NCBI GenBank assembly: GCA_016868665.1
Contig: VGGK01000014.1
Span: 1-61,370 of the forward strand
DNA: 61,370 nt
Origin: Chlorobiota bacterium
Lineage (GTDB): Bacteria; Bacteroidota; Chlorobiia; Chlorobiales; Chlorobiaceae
Direction: 5' to 3'
The notes below the pieces were generated by a model, which was not told where the DNA came from, did no database searches, and saw only the letters and a list, made by a program, of their open reading frames with translations. Made by a program: the position numbers and the translations under genes. Positions 51,580-59,063 of the stretch are shown here, in pieces; within the stretch, counting starts at the first letter, position 1, and each line of letters starts with the position of its first letter.

Positions 51580-52278
51580 GTGACAGACATGAAACTGACG
51601 GGAATAACCATTTTTACCATGACCATCCCGATACGCAGAACGGACCTTCTGAGAAGTTCACGGTTCGGATTTTCCTGTAACCGGTGCCTGCATTGCTGCG
51701 CAAGCAAGAAAATACAGGTAAACCCTTATGAAATCGCACGCATTGCAGATCGGCTGGGCATTCCGACAACGGAGTTCATAAAACGTTTTACCGTCGAGAA
51801 TGGCTCGTTCCTGAAATTCACTGACAGGGAATCATGCATATTTCTGGGATCTGAAGGCTGCACGGTGCATAGCGACCGTCCGCTCGTCTGCCGCCTTTAC
51901 CCGCTGGCCAGGCATGTCGATCATAAAGGCGAAGAGTGGTTTTCGGAGCTTGAACCCGAAGTTTCCTGCAAAGGAGAATATCTGTCCGTCGGCACGATCG
52001 CCGGTTATCTTGCCGAACAGAATGCTTTTTCATACATACAGGCCGCAAACATCTATCTCAACCTGCTCTGGGAACTGATGAGCGCCCTTGAAAACCGGCA
52101 GCAGAATGAAGCAGAGCCGTGCCCGATTGAAGAGGAGATTACCCCGGAAAACTGGATGGATATGGATGAAGCAGTGAAAAGTTTCTGCCTGCGACACGGA
52201 ATGGATGTACCGCGAACAAAAAACGAAAAGATGCGCCTGCACATTGAGGCGCTTCGAAAGTGGATCAAAGAAACCTAA
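51580..52278 (+). CDS. YkgJ-family cysteine-cluster (CxxCxxCC) protein
   Basis: The protein has 232 residues from GTG 51580; Met at residues 4 or 14 could also be the start. The defining motif CNRCLHCC is near residue 33, and further Cys at CIFLGSEGCTVH, CRLYPLARH and CKGEY complete the set expected for a zinc or iron-sulfur site (UPF0153). Function unknown. The small exported protein follows 14 bp downstream. Confidence 0.85.
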   Translation: MTDMKLTGITIFTMTIPIRRTDLLRSSRFGFSCNRCLHCCASKKIQVNPYEIARIADRLGIPTTEFIKRFTVENGSFLKFTDRESCIFLGSEGCTVHSDRPLVCRLYPLARHVDHKGEEWFSELEPEVSCKGEYLSVGTIAGYLAEQNAFSYIQAANIYLNLLWELMSALENRQQNEAEPCPIEEEITPENWMDMDEAVKSFCLRHGMDVPRTKNEKMRLHIEALRKWIKET

Positions 52279-52292
52279 CAGGAACTGTCATC

Positions 52293-52442
52293 ATGAACAG
52301 ACACGCGAAACAAGCCCTTGCGCTTGCAGCGGCCGTAACGTCGCTCGGCACTTCTCTCGGCGTGGCGCCGGCCACAGCTGAAGCCGCCGTAATTCAGAAT
52401 ACAGCCGACTCCCTGAAAAAGGCCAACCAGGGAAAAAATTGA
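52293..52442 (+). CDS. Small exported protein, frameshifted at an A6 run
   Basis: The frame gives 49 residues: MNRHAKQALALAAAVTSLGT leads into an Ala-rich signal peptide with a likely AEA cleavage near residue 31. AGGAA upstream is a fair ribosome site. The frame stops at 52440-52442, right after six A residues (52433-52438). Deleting one A opens a further 24 codons (IESQTPIPVSNQVKIS and so on) to TAA 52510-52512, giving about 72 residues with SNQ repeats. The extension looks like real protein, so a frameshift or sequencing error is likely. Confidence 0.6.
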   Translation: MNRHAKQALALAAAVTSLGTSLGVAPATAEAAVIQNTADSLKKANQGKN

Positions 52443-52528
52443 ATCGCAAACGCCGATTCCGGTTTCGAACCAGGTCAAGATATCCAATCAGATCAAGTTG
52501 CAGACGAAATAACATACCCTTCAGCTTG

Positions 52529-52558
52529 TGCCGGTATGGGCAGCAGCCCATGCCGGCA
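52529..52558. terminator. Strong hairpin between convergent genes
   Basis: A 13-bp stem (52529-52541 with 52546-52558; one G-T wobble) and a 4-nt loop, between the small exported protein and acr3. There is no clear T-run, but position and strength fit a bidirectional transcript end. Confidence 0.6.
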
Positions 52559-52572
52559 TCAGCACTGCCCTT

Positions 52573-53628
52573 TCATGCTGCGGGCGTTCCTCCGAACCAC
52601 TTCTCTTTGAACCACAAGGAGACGTTGACCAGACCGATAAGCGCCGGAACCTCCACGAGAGGCCCGATCACCGCGGCAAAGGCCGCTCCGGAATCGATAC
52701 CGAAAACCGCTATGGATACAGCTATGGCAAGCTCGAAGTTGTTACCCGCCGCCGTGAACGAGAGTGTGGCGGTTTTGGAGTAGTCCGCCCCGACCTTCCG
52801 CCCCATCCAGAACGAAACGAGAAACATGATGATAAAGTAGCAGAGCAGCGGTATGGCTATGCGCACGACGTCCATTGGAATGGTAACGATATACTCCCCT
52901 TTCAGAGAGAACATCACCACGATGGTGAAAAGCAGCGCCACCAGCGTAAGCGGGCTGATGCGGGGTACGAAAACGGTTTCGTACCACTCCCTGCCTTTAA
53001 GGCGCAGCATGACGAACCGGGTAAGAAAACCCGCAATGAAGGGGATGCCGAGGTAGATGAAGACTGACGAGGCGATGTCGGCAATAGTGACATCGACCCG
53101 GAACGACGATATGCCGAGCCAGCCGGGCAAAACTGTGAGAAATACCCATGCGTAAACGGAGAAAAAAAGCACCTGAAAGACCGAGTTTAAAGCAACGAGG
53201 CCCGCGGCATACTCCGAGTCGCCTTTTGCAAGTTCGTTCCAGACGATCACCATGGCGATGCAGCGGGCAAGACCTATGAGAATAAGGCCGGCCATATATT
53301 CAGGCATATCGGACAGAAAAAGCACGGCAAGCACGAACATGAGCACCGGCCCGATCACCCAGTTCTGCATGAGGGACAAGCCGAGAACCCTCGTGTTGCG
53401 GAACACGTCGCCAAGCTCCTCGTACTTCACCTTGGCCAGCGGTGGATACATCATAACGATAAGCCCTATGGCGATGGGAATGTTTGTGGTGCCCGACTGA
53501 AAGGAGTTCCAGAACCCCGCCATGCCGGGAATGAGCCAGCCGGAGAGCACGCCGATACCCATGGCGAGAAAGATCCAGAGCGTGAGATAGCGATCGAGAA
53601 AGGATAGCTGTTTAACTGACATGCCCAT
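52573..53628 (-). CDS. acr3: ACR3-family arsenite efflux permease
   Basis: The protein has 351 residues from ATG 53628, preceded by GGGAGGGTAAGAG; Met 53622 is the alternative. It has ten membrane helices. Family residues appear in [19 protein letters not shown], where Cys and Glu of the ACR3 pathway lie, and [14 protein letters not shown]. It exports As(III) using the proton motive force. It is the last gene of the arsenic operon, 4 bp after arsC. Confidence 0.93.
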   Translation of the reverse strand: MGMSVKQLSFLDRYLTLWIFLAMGIGVLSGWLIPGMAGFWNSFQSGTTNIPIAIGLIVMMYPPLAKVKYEELGDVFRNTRVLGLSLMQNWVIGPVLMFVLAVLFLSDMPEYMAGLILIGLARCIAMVIVWNELAKGDSEYAAGLVALNSVFQVLFFSVYAWVFLTVLPGWLGISSFRVDVTIADIASSVFIYLGIPFIAGFLTRFVMLRLKGREWYETVFVPRISPLTLVALLFTIVVMFSLKGEYIVTIPMDVVRIAIPLLCYFIIMFLVSFWMGRKVGADYSKTATLSFTAAGNNFELAIAVSIAVFGIDSGAAFAAVIGPLVEVPALIGLVNVSLWFKEKWFGGTPAA

Positions 53629-53632
53629 GCTC

Positions 53633-54064
53633 TTACCCTCCCGACTGCATATCGTTATAGAAACTCCTGAACCCATCGCGGATTTCGTCGCGAACCCGAC
53701 GGAAGACGGCAAGCACCTCTTCGCGGCTCCCTTCAGCTTCAGCAGGATCATCGAACCCGATATGCACCCGATGCCTGACCTCTCCGGTAAAGACGGGACA
53801 GCTCTCCATGGCTCCGGAACAGACCGTCACGACCCGGTCGAACGACCTCGAAGTAAATTCCTCGACGCTTTTCGGCCTGTGGCCGCCAATGTCGATCCCC
53901 ACTTCCCGCATCACCGCTACAGCAAGCGGATGCACCTTTTCGGCCGGCTTCGTGCCTGCAGAAAAGACCTCGAGTTCCGGATCGAACGAACGCAGGAACC
54001 CCTCGGCCATCTGGCTACGGCAGGAGTTTCCCGTACAGAGAATGAGAGTCGATGACGATGACAT
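53633..54064 (-). CDS. arsC: Thioredoxin-linked arsenate reductase (LMW-PTPase type)
   Basis: The protein has 143 residues from ATG 54064. The catalytic loop CTGNSCRS (Cys10, Arg16) and the resolving cysteines in [12 protein letters not shown] are all present, as in Staphylococcus ArsC. It reduces As(V) to As(III), which ACR3 then exports. The thioredoxin-fold gene upstream in the operon could be the reductant. Confidence 0.92.
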   Translation of the reverse strand: MSSSSTLILCTGNSCRSQMAEGFLRSFDPELEVFSAGTKPAEKVHPLAVAVMREVGIDIGGHRPKSVEEFTSRSFDRVVTVCSGAMESCPVFTGEVRHRVHIGFDDPAEAEGSREEVLAVFRRVRDEIRDGFRSFYNDMQSGG

Positions 54065-54089
54065 TGCTTCTGACAGATTAAGGTTAAGG

Positions 54090-55139
54090 TTACAGGATAA
54101 GGTTGAAAACAAAACCGACGACGACGATGCCCGAAGCCACAATGCCGGCGAACACGGCGATCAGGCGGGGCTTGAGCACTTTGCGAAGGATGATCATCTC
54201 GGGCGCCGAAAGGGCGATAACGCTCATCATGAAGGCCATGACCGTGCCGATGGCCGCTCCCTTGCCGATAAGCGCTTCAGCTACGGGAAGCACGCCGACG
54301 ATATTGGTGTACATGGGCACACCCAAGGCCACGGCAGCCGGAACCGACCACCAGGCATCCTTCCCCATGATCGACACCATGAACTCCTCGGGAACATAGC
54401 CATGAATAACGGACCCCAGGCCGACGCCGAGCACAATGAAGAGCCAGACCTTCCCGACGATCGAACGGACCGATGCGAGGCCCTCCCTGAAACGGTCACT
54501 GAAGGTGAAAACGGCTCCGTCATCATGGGCCGAAGCATCTCCCTTCTGCAGCTTCTGCACCCATTCCTCCAGATCCCCTTCCATACGCAGGCGCTCGATC
54601 ACCAGACCGGAAACGACTGCGATAAGGAAACCGAGCAGCACATAGGCAAGAGCGATCTGCCATCCGAACGTGCCGAGCAGCAGAAAGAGGGCGACCCCGT
54701 CGACCATCGGCGCCGCAATGAGGAATGAGAAGGTCACCCCGAGCGGAACGCCCGCCTGCAGGAAGCCGATAAAAAGAGGAACGGCGGAGCAGGAGCAAAA
54801 CGGAGTCACCATACCAAGCAGAGCCGCCAGAGCGTTGCCCGTCCCGATTCTGCGCCCCGAGAGCAACGCCCTCGTGCGCTCAGGAGAAACGAACGTGTGC
54901 ACCACTCCCATCACGAACACCACTGCCGTAAGCAGCAGCAGAACCTTTGGCACTTCGTAAATGAAAAAGTGCAGGGCTTCTCCGAAATGCGTAGCTCTGC
55001 TGATCCCCGCTATTGCCAGCATCAGATCGGCAAGCGGTTCGAGGTTGCCGTAGAGGGCTATCCAGGCAACCGCAGCCGCAACAGTCATGGCCGCAGCCTT
55101 AAAACTGGATGTGGTCTGTTCAGACTGATTCATTTTCAT
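54090..55139 (-). CDS. ArsP/DUF318-type permease
   Basis: The protein has 349 residues with eight to nine helices. The motif TPFCSCSAVPLFIGF is the Cys-containing signature of this family, with GVPMYTNIVGVLPV in the second half. ArsP members export trivalent organoarsenicals; others have unknown cargo. Its place in an arsenic operon favours ArsP-like function. Confidence 0.82.
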   Translation of the reverse strand: MKMNQSEQTTSSFKAAAMTVAAAVAWIALYGNLEPLADLMLAIAGISRATHFGEALHFFIYEVPKVLLLLTAVVFVMGVVHTFVSPERTRALLSGRRIGTGNALAALLGMVTPFCSCSAVPLFIGFLQAGVPLGVTFSFLIAAPMVDGVALFLLLGTFGWQIALAYVLLGFLIAVVSGLVIERLRMEGDLEEWVQKLQKGDASAHDDGAVFTFSDRFREGLASVRSIVGKVWLFIVLGVGLGSVIHGYVPEEFMVSIMGKDAWWSVPAAVALGVPMYTNIVGVLPVAEALIGKGAAIGTVMAFMMSVIALSAPEMIILRKVLKPRLIAVFAGIVASGIVVVGFVFNLIL

Positions 55140-55156
55140 TCACTGGATGGAGTTAC

Positions 55157-55546
55157 TCAGCAGCAGCTTCCGCCACCCGCACTTCCCCGGTCACCGCAGC
55201 AACATCCTCCCGTTTTGCGCTTCAGCTCCCCTCTCATCGGAAACCCTTTCTCTGCCCAGCGGACAATGCCGTACTGCATATTCGCAACCTTTTCATACCC
55301 GTGGTTCATGAGAAAATATGTCGCCATAAGGCTGCGCTCTCCAACATTGCAGGCTACAACCACCTCACGATCGACAGGGATATCCCCGAACCGCTCTTCA
55401 AACTCGCTGTAGGGAATCAGCATGACTTCGGGAACATCGAACGATGCTTCCGCAACTTCATCGGCTTCACGAACATCGACAAGCAATGCCCCTTTTTCGA
55501 TCATTCCAAGGGCTGTCGTCGGACAGACTTCAACGGCATTTTTCAT
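55157..55546 (-). CDS. Rhodanese-domain protein with Cys-rich tail
   Basis: The protein has 129 residues. A rhodanese fold (LVDVREADEVAEASF; active-site Cys in ACNVGERSL; GIVRWAEKGFP) ends in a 20-residue tail with five Cys (TGGCCCGDRG, then GGGSCC). The tail could bind arsenite, a metal or Fe-S. Rhodaneses carry persulfide sulfur. It sits between the thioredoxin and the permease in the arsenic operon. Confidence 0.85.
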   Translation of the reverse strand: MKNAVEVCPTTALGMIEKGALLVDVREADEVAEASFDVPEVMLIPYSEFEERFGDIPVDREVVVACNVGERSLMATYFLMNHGYEKVANMQYGIVRWAEKGFPMRGELKRKTGGCCCGDRGSAGGGSCC

Positions 55547-55558
55547 GGGTTATATTTT

Positions 55559-55795
55559 TTATCTCGTTAACATCTCTTTCAGTTCATCGCTTTCCGGCAC
55601 CCGCCCCTTGCAGCGCACCTCCTCATCGACAACAAGCGCCGGAGTAGAGAGCACATTGTATGCCATGATCTTCCGGATATCCTCAACCTTCTCCACCGAT
55701 GCATCGATACCTTCCCGGGCAATAACGGCTTTGACCGCATCGGCAAGCTGGTTGCACTTCGCACACCCCGTACCAAGAATTTTCACCTGCTTCAT
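55559..55795 (-). CDS. Small thioredoxin-fold redox protein (TM0996/MTH895 type)
   Basis: The protein has 78 residues. The active site is CAKC (GTGCAKCNQLADAV), then STPALVVDEEV with the cis-Pro. This mini-thioredoxin family is often found with ArsR and DUF318 permeases. It may reduce ArsC. It starts the second segment of the arsenic operon, behind its own operator. Confidence 0.88.
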   Translation of the reverse strand: MKQVKILGTGCAKCNQLADAVKAVIAREGIDASVEKVEDIRKIMAYNVLSTPALVVDEEVRCKGRVPESDELKEMLTR

Positions 55796-55816
55796 CTTTC
55801 TGTTATCTTATTGTTT

Positions 55817-55832
55817 ATCGCAAATAAACGAT
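55817..55832. promoter_or_regulatory. ArsR operator 2, upstream of the thioredoxin gene
   Basis: ATCGCAAATAAACGAT, 22-37 nt before the start codon, matches the arsR-proximal site at 14 of 16 positions and keeps the ATCG/CGAT ends. Confidence 0.7.
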
Positions 55833-55898
55833 CTTTAAAAAAAACACTCCGCTTGTCCATACTGCGCTTCCTTACGAAGGTTCCCCTTCCGCGGCACA

Positions 55899-56234
55899 TC
55901 AGCAGTCGCATCCAGTTGCAGCGTGCCCCTGGGAAAAGAAGCCTTCAAACAACGCCTGCGCAATCTTCCAGTTCTCCCTGTTGATACAGTACTTCACCTT
56001 GGGCGGGTCGATCTCCCCCTGAATCAGACCCGCTTCGAGCAGCGCTTTCAGATGCTGGGAAATGGTCGATTGAGCCATCGGTATCACTTCCGTCAACTCA
56101 CCGGTAAAACAGCAGCTCTCTCCGGCAAGCAGCTTGAGTATTTTTACCCGTACCGGATGGCTGAGCGCCTTGGCTATTCCGGCAACGGCCTCCTCCTGAT
56201 TGCTGTAGGTAACTGGCGACAACGTTCTCTGCAT
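55899..56234 (-). CDS. arsR: ArsR-family arsenic-responsive repressor
   Basis: The protein has 111 residues, a winged helix with recognition helix MAQSTISQHLKALLEAGLI. The usual ELCVCDL metal site is replaced by GESCCFTGEL, with a Cys pair in the same region, and the chain ends CDC, so arsenite is probably bound by these cysteines. AAGGAG precedes ATG. A palindrome covers its promoter. Confidence 0.93.
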   Translation of the reverse strand: MQRTLSPVTYSNQEEAVAGIAKALSHPVRVKILKLLAGESCCFTGELTEVIPMAQSTISQHLKALLEAGLIQGEIDPPKVKYCINRENWKIAQALFEGFFSQGHAATGCDC

Positions 56235-56252
56235 CGATCTCCTTGTTAGTTC

Positions 56253-56268
56253 ATCGTAAATATACGAT
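56253..56268. promoter_or_regulatory. ArsR operator 1 over the arsR promoter
   Basis: ATCGTAAATATACGAT (ATCGTA, 4 nt, TACGAT) on either strand. On the minus strand TTGTCG, 17 bp, TATATT forms a promoter whose -10 lies inside this palindrome. Confidence 0.78.
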
Positions 56269-56386
56269 CAAGAAAACAAAACGACAACTTTTTTTATCTG
56301 CCCTTCCGATCTATCGAGGGAACAAGCTGCTGTAAACGATTGTTCAAGCTGCTATCGACGAAACAAACCAGATGCGCGATATGACC

Positions 56387-56812
56387 ATGAAAAAAAATCT
56401 TTATCCCATCCTGCTTGCGGCACTGCTGACTGCCGTTTCGACCCCTGCGGATGCGAAGTGCCCGAAAGCACAGCTTACCGTCGAACAGAAAGCCGAAACC
56501 GGCGCCTATCTTGCTGACGAAAACGGCATGACGCTCTACTGGTTCACAAAAGACTCTCCGGGAAGAAGCAGCTGTACCGGACCGTGTGAAGAGAAGTGGC
56601 CGGTATATTACCGTGATGTTTTTCGTATTCCGAAAAGCATGAACGGTTCCGATTTCGCTTCCATCCTTCGAAACGACGGAAAAAAACAGCTGACCTTCAG
56701 GGGATATCCGCTCTACTACCGGGCAGGCGATAAAAAAGCCGGCGATACCGGAGGACAGGGCGTGAACAATGTCTGGTTCGTAGTAAATCCGGACAACTTC
56801 CCGCCGAAATAA
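56387..56812 (+). CDS. Secreted COG4315-type protein
   Basis: The protein has 141 residues from ATG 56387; ATGs at 56372 and 56381 are alternatives. A signal peptide ends near ADA at residue 23. The mature part has the paired repeat of this family: [22 protein letters not shown], written here in part as [21 protein letters not shown], then [24 protein letters not shown] in part as GYPLYY. COG4315 members are small periplasmic proteins of unknown function. Its stop is directly followed by a toxin remnant. Confidence 0.85.
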   Translation: MKKNLYPILLAALLTAVSTPADAKCPKAQLTVEQKAETGAYLADENGMTLYWFTKDSPGRSSCTGPCEEKWPVYYRDVFRIPKSMNGSDFASILRNDGKKQLTFRGYPLYYRAGDKKAGDTGGQGVNNVWFVVNPDNFPPK

Positions 56813-56813
56813 C

Positions 56814-57011
56814 GGAATACCGTATGGCATTTGGGAAGTTCGAGCTGCACAGGGTAATAATGAGTTTCGGCTGCCCGGTTTTTTCGATGACGGTAATCTT
56901 GTTATTCTGACAAACAGGTTTGCAAAGAAATCGCAGAAAACACCGCTGGAACAGATCACGCTGGCCGAACAACGCAAGAATGATTATCTCAGAAGAAAAA
57001 ACAATGGATGA
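56814..57011 (+). pseudogene. HigB/Gp49-type toxin remnant (C-terminal two thirds)
   Basis: In frame with TGA 57009-57011 the text reads [43 protein letters not shown] and so on, the phage-Gp49-like (RelE/HigB) toxin pattern. No start codon precedes it. The fragment begins straight after the stop of the secreted protein gene, so about the first 40 residues are lost. It overlaps the antitoxin start by 8 bp, the normal toxin-antitoxin overlap. Confidence 0.75.
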
Positions 57012-57279
57012 CCTGCAACGCGCGATAACAAAGCGCAAGAGCATTGACCCTGAATTTGCCAGGACTGTCGATCAGGGATACGAAGAGTTCAAAATCGGTG
57101 TCCTGTTAAAAGAGGCAAGACAAAGCGCCGGGCTTACCCAGGAAGCTTTGGCCGAAAAGCTGAAAACCAAAAAGTCAGCGATTTCGAGAATTGAAAACCA
57201 TGCCGATGAGATAAGGCTTTCGACGCTTTACCACTATGCTGAAGCATTAGGGAAGAAAATTCTGGTTTCCACCCAGTAA
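57004..57279 (+). CDS. XRE-family antitoxin (HigA type), now without intact toxin
   Basis: The protein has 91 residues from ATG 57004. The helix-turn-helix [21 protein letters not shown] lies around residues 45-65, with the family's N-terminal [18 protein letters not shown]. Antitoxins of this kind bind the toxin and repress the operon. Only a fragment of the toxin remains upstream. Confidence 0.85.
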   Translation: MDDLQRAITKRKSIDPEFARTVDQGYEEFKIGVLLKEARQSAGLTQEALAEKLKTKKSAISRIENHADEIRLSTLYHYAEALGKKILVSTQ

Positions 57280-57391
57280 ATCAGAGGGCACTTCAGGGCA
57301 CCTCTATAAAGTGTGATGAGCGATCAAAGAGTCAAGCTCCATACAGGAGCGTGAGTATCGATGCGCGGACGGAGTCCCGAAAGCATTCGGA

Positions 57392-57565
57392 ATGAGGATT
57401 TCGATCCCGAGTTGTCGGAAAAACGCAGCAATCGGGTTTCGGAACAAATATATAGAGGTGCGATGGTTCAAAAAGATGGCGAAAAGCATGTTCGCGCTGT
57501 CCGAAGAGCAAATCGATACACTCATTAAAACCGGGGACTTGCGACCTGTGCAATGCCATGAATAA
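57392..57565 (+). pseudogene. Second RelE-family toxin remnant
   Basis: A 57-residue frame (ATG 57392) whose end, WFKKMAKSMFALSEEQI and TLIKTGDL, matches the C-terminus of RelE-type toxins of about 120 residues. An upstream fragment in another frame (RVVGKTQQSGFGT) resembles the middle of the same family, so the gene carries deletions and frameshifts. It overlaps the next antitoxin by 8 bp. Confidence 0.65.
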
Positions 57566-57881
57566 AGTCAAAACATACAAGAGCGACGCATTTGCCGCGA
57601 TCCACGAAACCATGTCAGGCATGTATGATGCTGGTGTAATCGACAAAAAGACAATGCACCGGTTTGACGAAGCCTGCCTCACGCCGGTTCATGCGTTCAC
57701 TGCCACAGAGATCAAAGCTCTGCGTGAGCGTGAGGAGGTAAGCCAGAGCGTTTTTGCATTGTACATGAATGTGAGCAAGGATGCTGTCAGCCAATGGGAA
57801 CGGGGAGTCAAAAAGCCGGCAGGGCCAACACTGAAACTACTCTCACTCGTAAAGCAAAAAGGACTCTCGGCTATCTCATGA
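57558..57881 (+). CDS. XRE-family antitoxin (NadS/HigA-like)
   Basis: The protein has 107 residues. The C-terminal helix-turn-helix EVSQSVFALYMNVSKDAVSQ, then WERGVKKPAGPTLKLL, is characteristic of antitoxins paired with RelE toxins. The N-terminal 50 residues (AIHETMSGMYDAGVIDKKTM) fit the same family. The toxin upstream is broken. Confidence 0.85.
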   Translation: MNKVKTYKSDAFAAIHETMSGMYDAGVIDKKTMHRFDEACLTPVHAFTATEIKALREREEVSQSVFALYMNVSKDAVSQWERGVKKPAGPTLKLLSLVKQKGLSAIS

Positions 57882-57919
57882 TCGATGAGAGCCGATTTGT
57901 TCTGCATGCATCAAAGGAG

Positions 57920-57953
57920 GGCGGACATTCCTGTCCGCCATTGGTATTTTTTT
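57920..57953 (+). terminator. Hairpin and T-run after the antitoxin
   Basis: GGCGGACA, TTCC, TGTCCGCC (57920-57939), then a T7 run at 57947-57953. This could end the antitoxin transcript. The hairpin also resembles short dispersed genome repeats. Confidence 0.5.
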
Positions 57954-58027
57954 CGATCCCTCTTACGACGCCAGGTCTTCATCTACAATCCGGCGTCTCT
58001 GCTTATAATCCTCTTATCGTAATTCTT

Positions 58028-58142
58028 TTACCCTGATCTTTGCCGAAGAACGGCAAATACAGCCTGAACCCGTTCATTTTCGATAACCCGGTGAACGGTG
58101 GCTAACAGTTCGAGCCCGAAGGGTGATTCGAAACCGTCAACG
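58028..58142 (-). pseudogene. Fragment of a DarG-like antitoxin or macro-domain partner
   Basis: On the minus strand the frame reads VDGFESPFGLELLATVHRVI before a stop at 58028. GFESPFGLELLATVH resembles the C-terminal region of DarG-type (macro-domain) antitoxins as I remember them. The upstream part of the gene would extend to the right, where the 148-bp repeat begins instead. Confidence 0.45.
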
Positions 58143-58290
58143 AGCTTGTCATTCGGAAAGAGAAAGCAAATCAATTGTTGCTTACCGCAATCACTTACCT
58201 CCTCAAGAACCCCCAACAAGTTATTCCGGCATATCCCTATGTTGTTCAAGAAGAGATTTTTTGGCAACGGAACAACGTCCCGGAGCCTCT
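58143..58290. repeat. 148-bp direct repeat, copy 1
   Basis: Aligns without gaps to 60623-60770, with about nine mismatches. It starts AGCTTGTCATTCGG. A minus-strand frame (PKNLFLNNIG, SDCGKQQLICFL, PNDKL) and a plus-strand frame stay open in both copies, so coding content cannot be excluded. It abuts the DarG-like fragment. Confidence 0.9.
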
Positions 58291-58388
58291 ATCCGGAGCC
58301 TTTATCAAACACCCGTTTGTAAAGGCAAAAAGAAAAAAGTTATATTTTAACCAGTTGCAGAACGTTGAACACGTGGACTGATATCATC

Positions 58389-58658
58389 ATGCCAACCATT
58401 GCAATGTTTTTTGGAATAATCATTTACATGTATTATTTCGATGACAGGGAACATGCAAAACCCCATATTCATGCCAATTATGCTGAATATGATGCAATTA
58501 TCTCAATACCGGAAGGTGATGTATTGGCAGGCGAAGTTCCGGGCAATAAACTGAAACTGATAAAAGCCTGGATTGAAATTCATCAGGAAGAATTGATGGC
58601 TGACTGGAAGCTTGCCGTAGAAGGTCAGCAGCCATTTAAAATCGAACCACTGAGGTAA
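58389..58658 (+). CDS. DUF4160 protein
   Basis: The protein has 89 residues from ATG 58389. Family motifs: PTIAMFFGIIIYMYYFDDR, then HAKPHIHANYAEYDA, then GNKLKLIKAWIEIHQEELMADW in part as LKAWIE-like text. It overlaps no gene but is 3 bp from a DUF2442 gene, the usual pairing, proposed to be a toxin-antitoxin couple. The region is visibly more AT-rich than neighbouring genes. Confidence 0.88.
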   Translation: MPTIAMFFGIIIYMYYFDDREHAKPHIHANYAEYDAIISIPEGDVLAGEVPGNKLKLIKAWIEIHQEELMADWKLAVEGQQPFKIEPLR

Positions 58659-58661
58659 ACC

Positions 58662-58904
58662 ATGCTGAAGGTAATGAATGTCATGGCGAATGATGACTAT
58701 ACATTATTCGTTGAATTGTCCGATGGACGATCAGGAATATTCGACGTAAAGCCCTATCTGGAGAAAGGGGTATTCACACAATTACAGGACCTGTCATACT
58801 TCAGACAGGTGAAGCCATTATTCTGCGGCATCGTCTGGCCGAACGGGCAGGATTTGAGCGCTGACACCCTGGCTCATGGATTGAAACACGTCGAAGCCGC
58901 ATAG
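58662..58904 (+). CDS. DUF2442 protein
   Basis: The protein has 80 residues. It has the family pattern VELSDGRSGIFDVKPYL, then GVFTQLQDLSYFRQV, then IVWPNGQDLSADTL. DUF2442 is the regular partner of DUF4160. Which of the two is the toxin, if either, is not established here. Confidence 0.88.
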   Translation: MLKVMNVMANDDYTLFVELSDGRSGIFDVKPYLEKGVFTQLQDLSYFRQVKPLFCGIVWPNGQDLSADTLAHGLKHVEAA

Positions 58905-59028
58905 AACTCCTCTGCAAAAACATTGCTTCGCAGACTTAAGTCAAGAATTTTTGTCTACGGATCAACGTCGCCAAGTCCTCCGCACAGATATTCCCGAAAC
59001 CGTTCAGACTCGGCACATCAATAAATGC

Positions 59029-59057
59029 TTGTAACTTTCATAAAATGAAAGTATCTT
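59029..59057 (+). promoter_or_regulatory. AbiE promoter with embedded palindromic operator
   Basis: TTGTAA (59029-59034), 17 bp, TATCTT (59052-59057). The spacer is covered by ACTTTCAT, AAA, ATGAAAGT (59034-59052), a perfect inverted repeat. The expected transcript start falls at about 59064, the ATG of abiEi, so the mRNA may be leaderless. AbiEi antitoxins are known to bind promoter inverted repeats. Confidence 0.7.
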
Positions 59058-59063
59058 GCATTA

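Noticed and set aside
58100-58381. Plus-strand reading LLTAITYLLKNPQQ through repeat copy 1
   Set aside because: It looks protein-like, but copy 2 has stops in the same frame and no start or ribosome site is seen.
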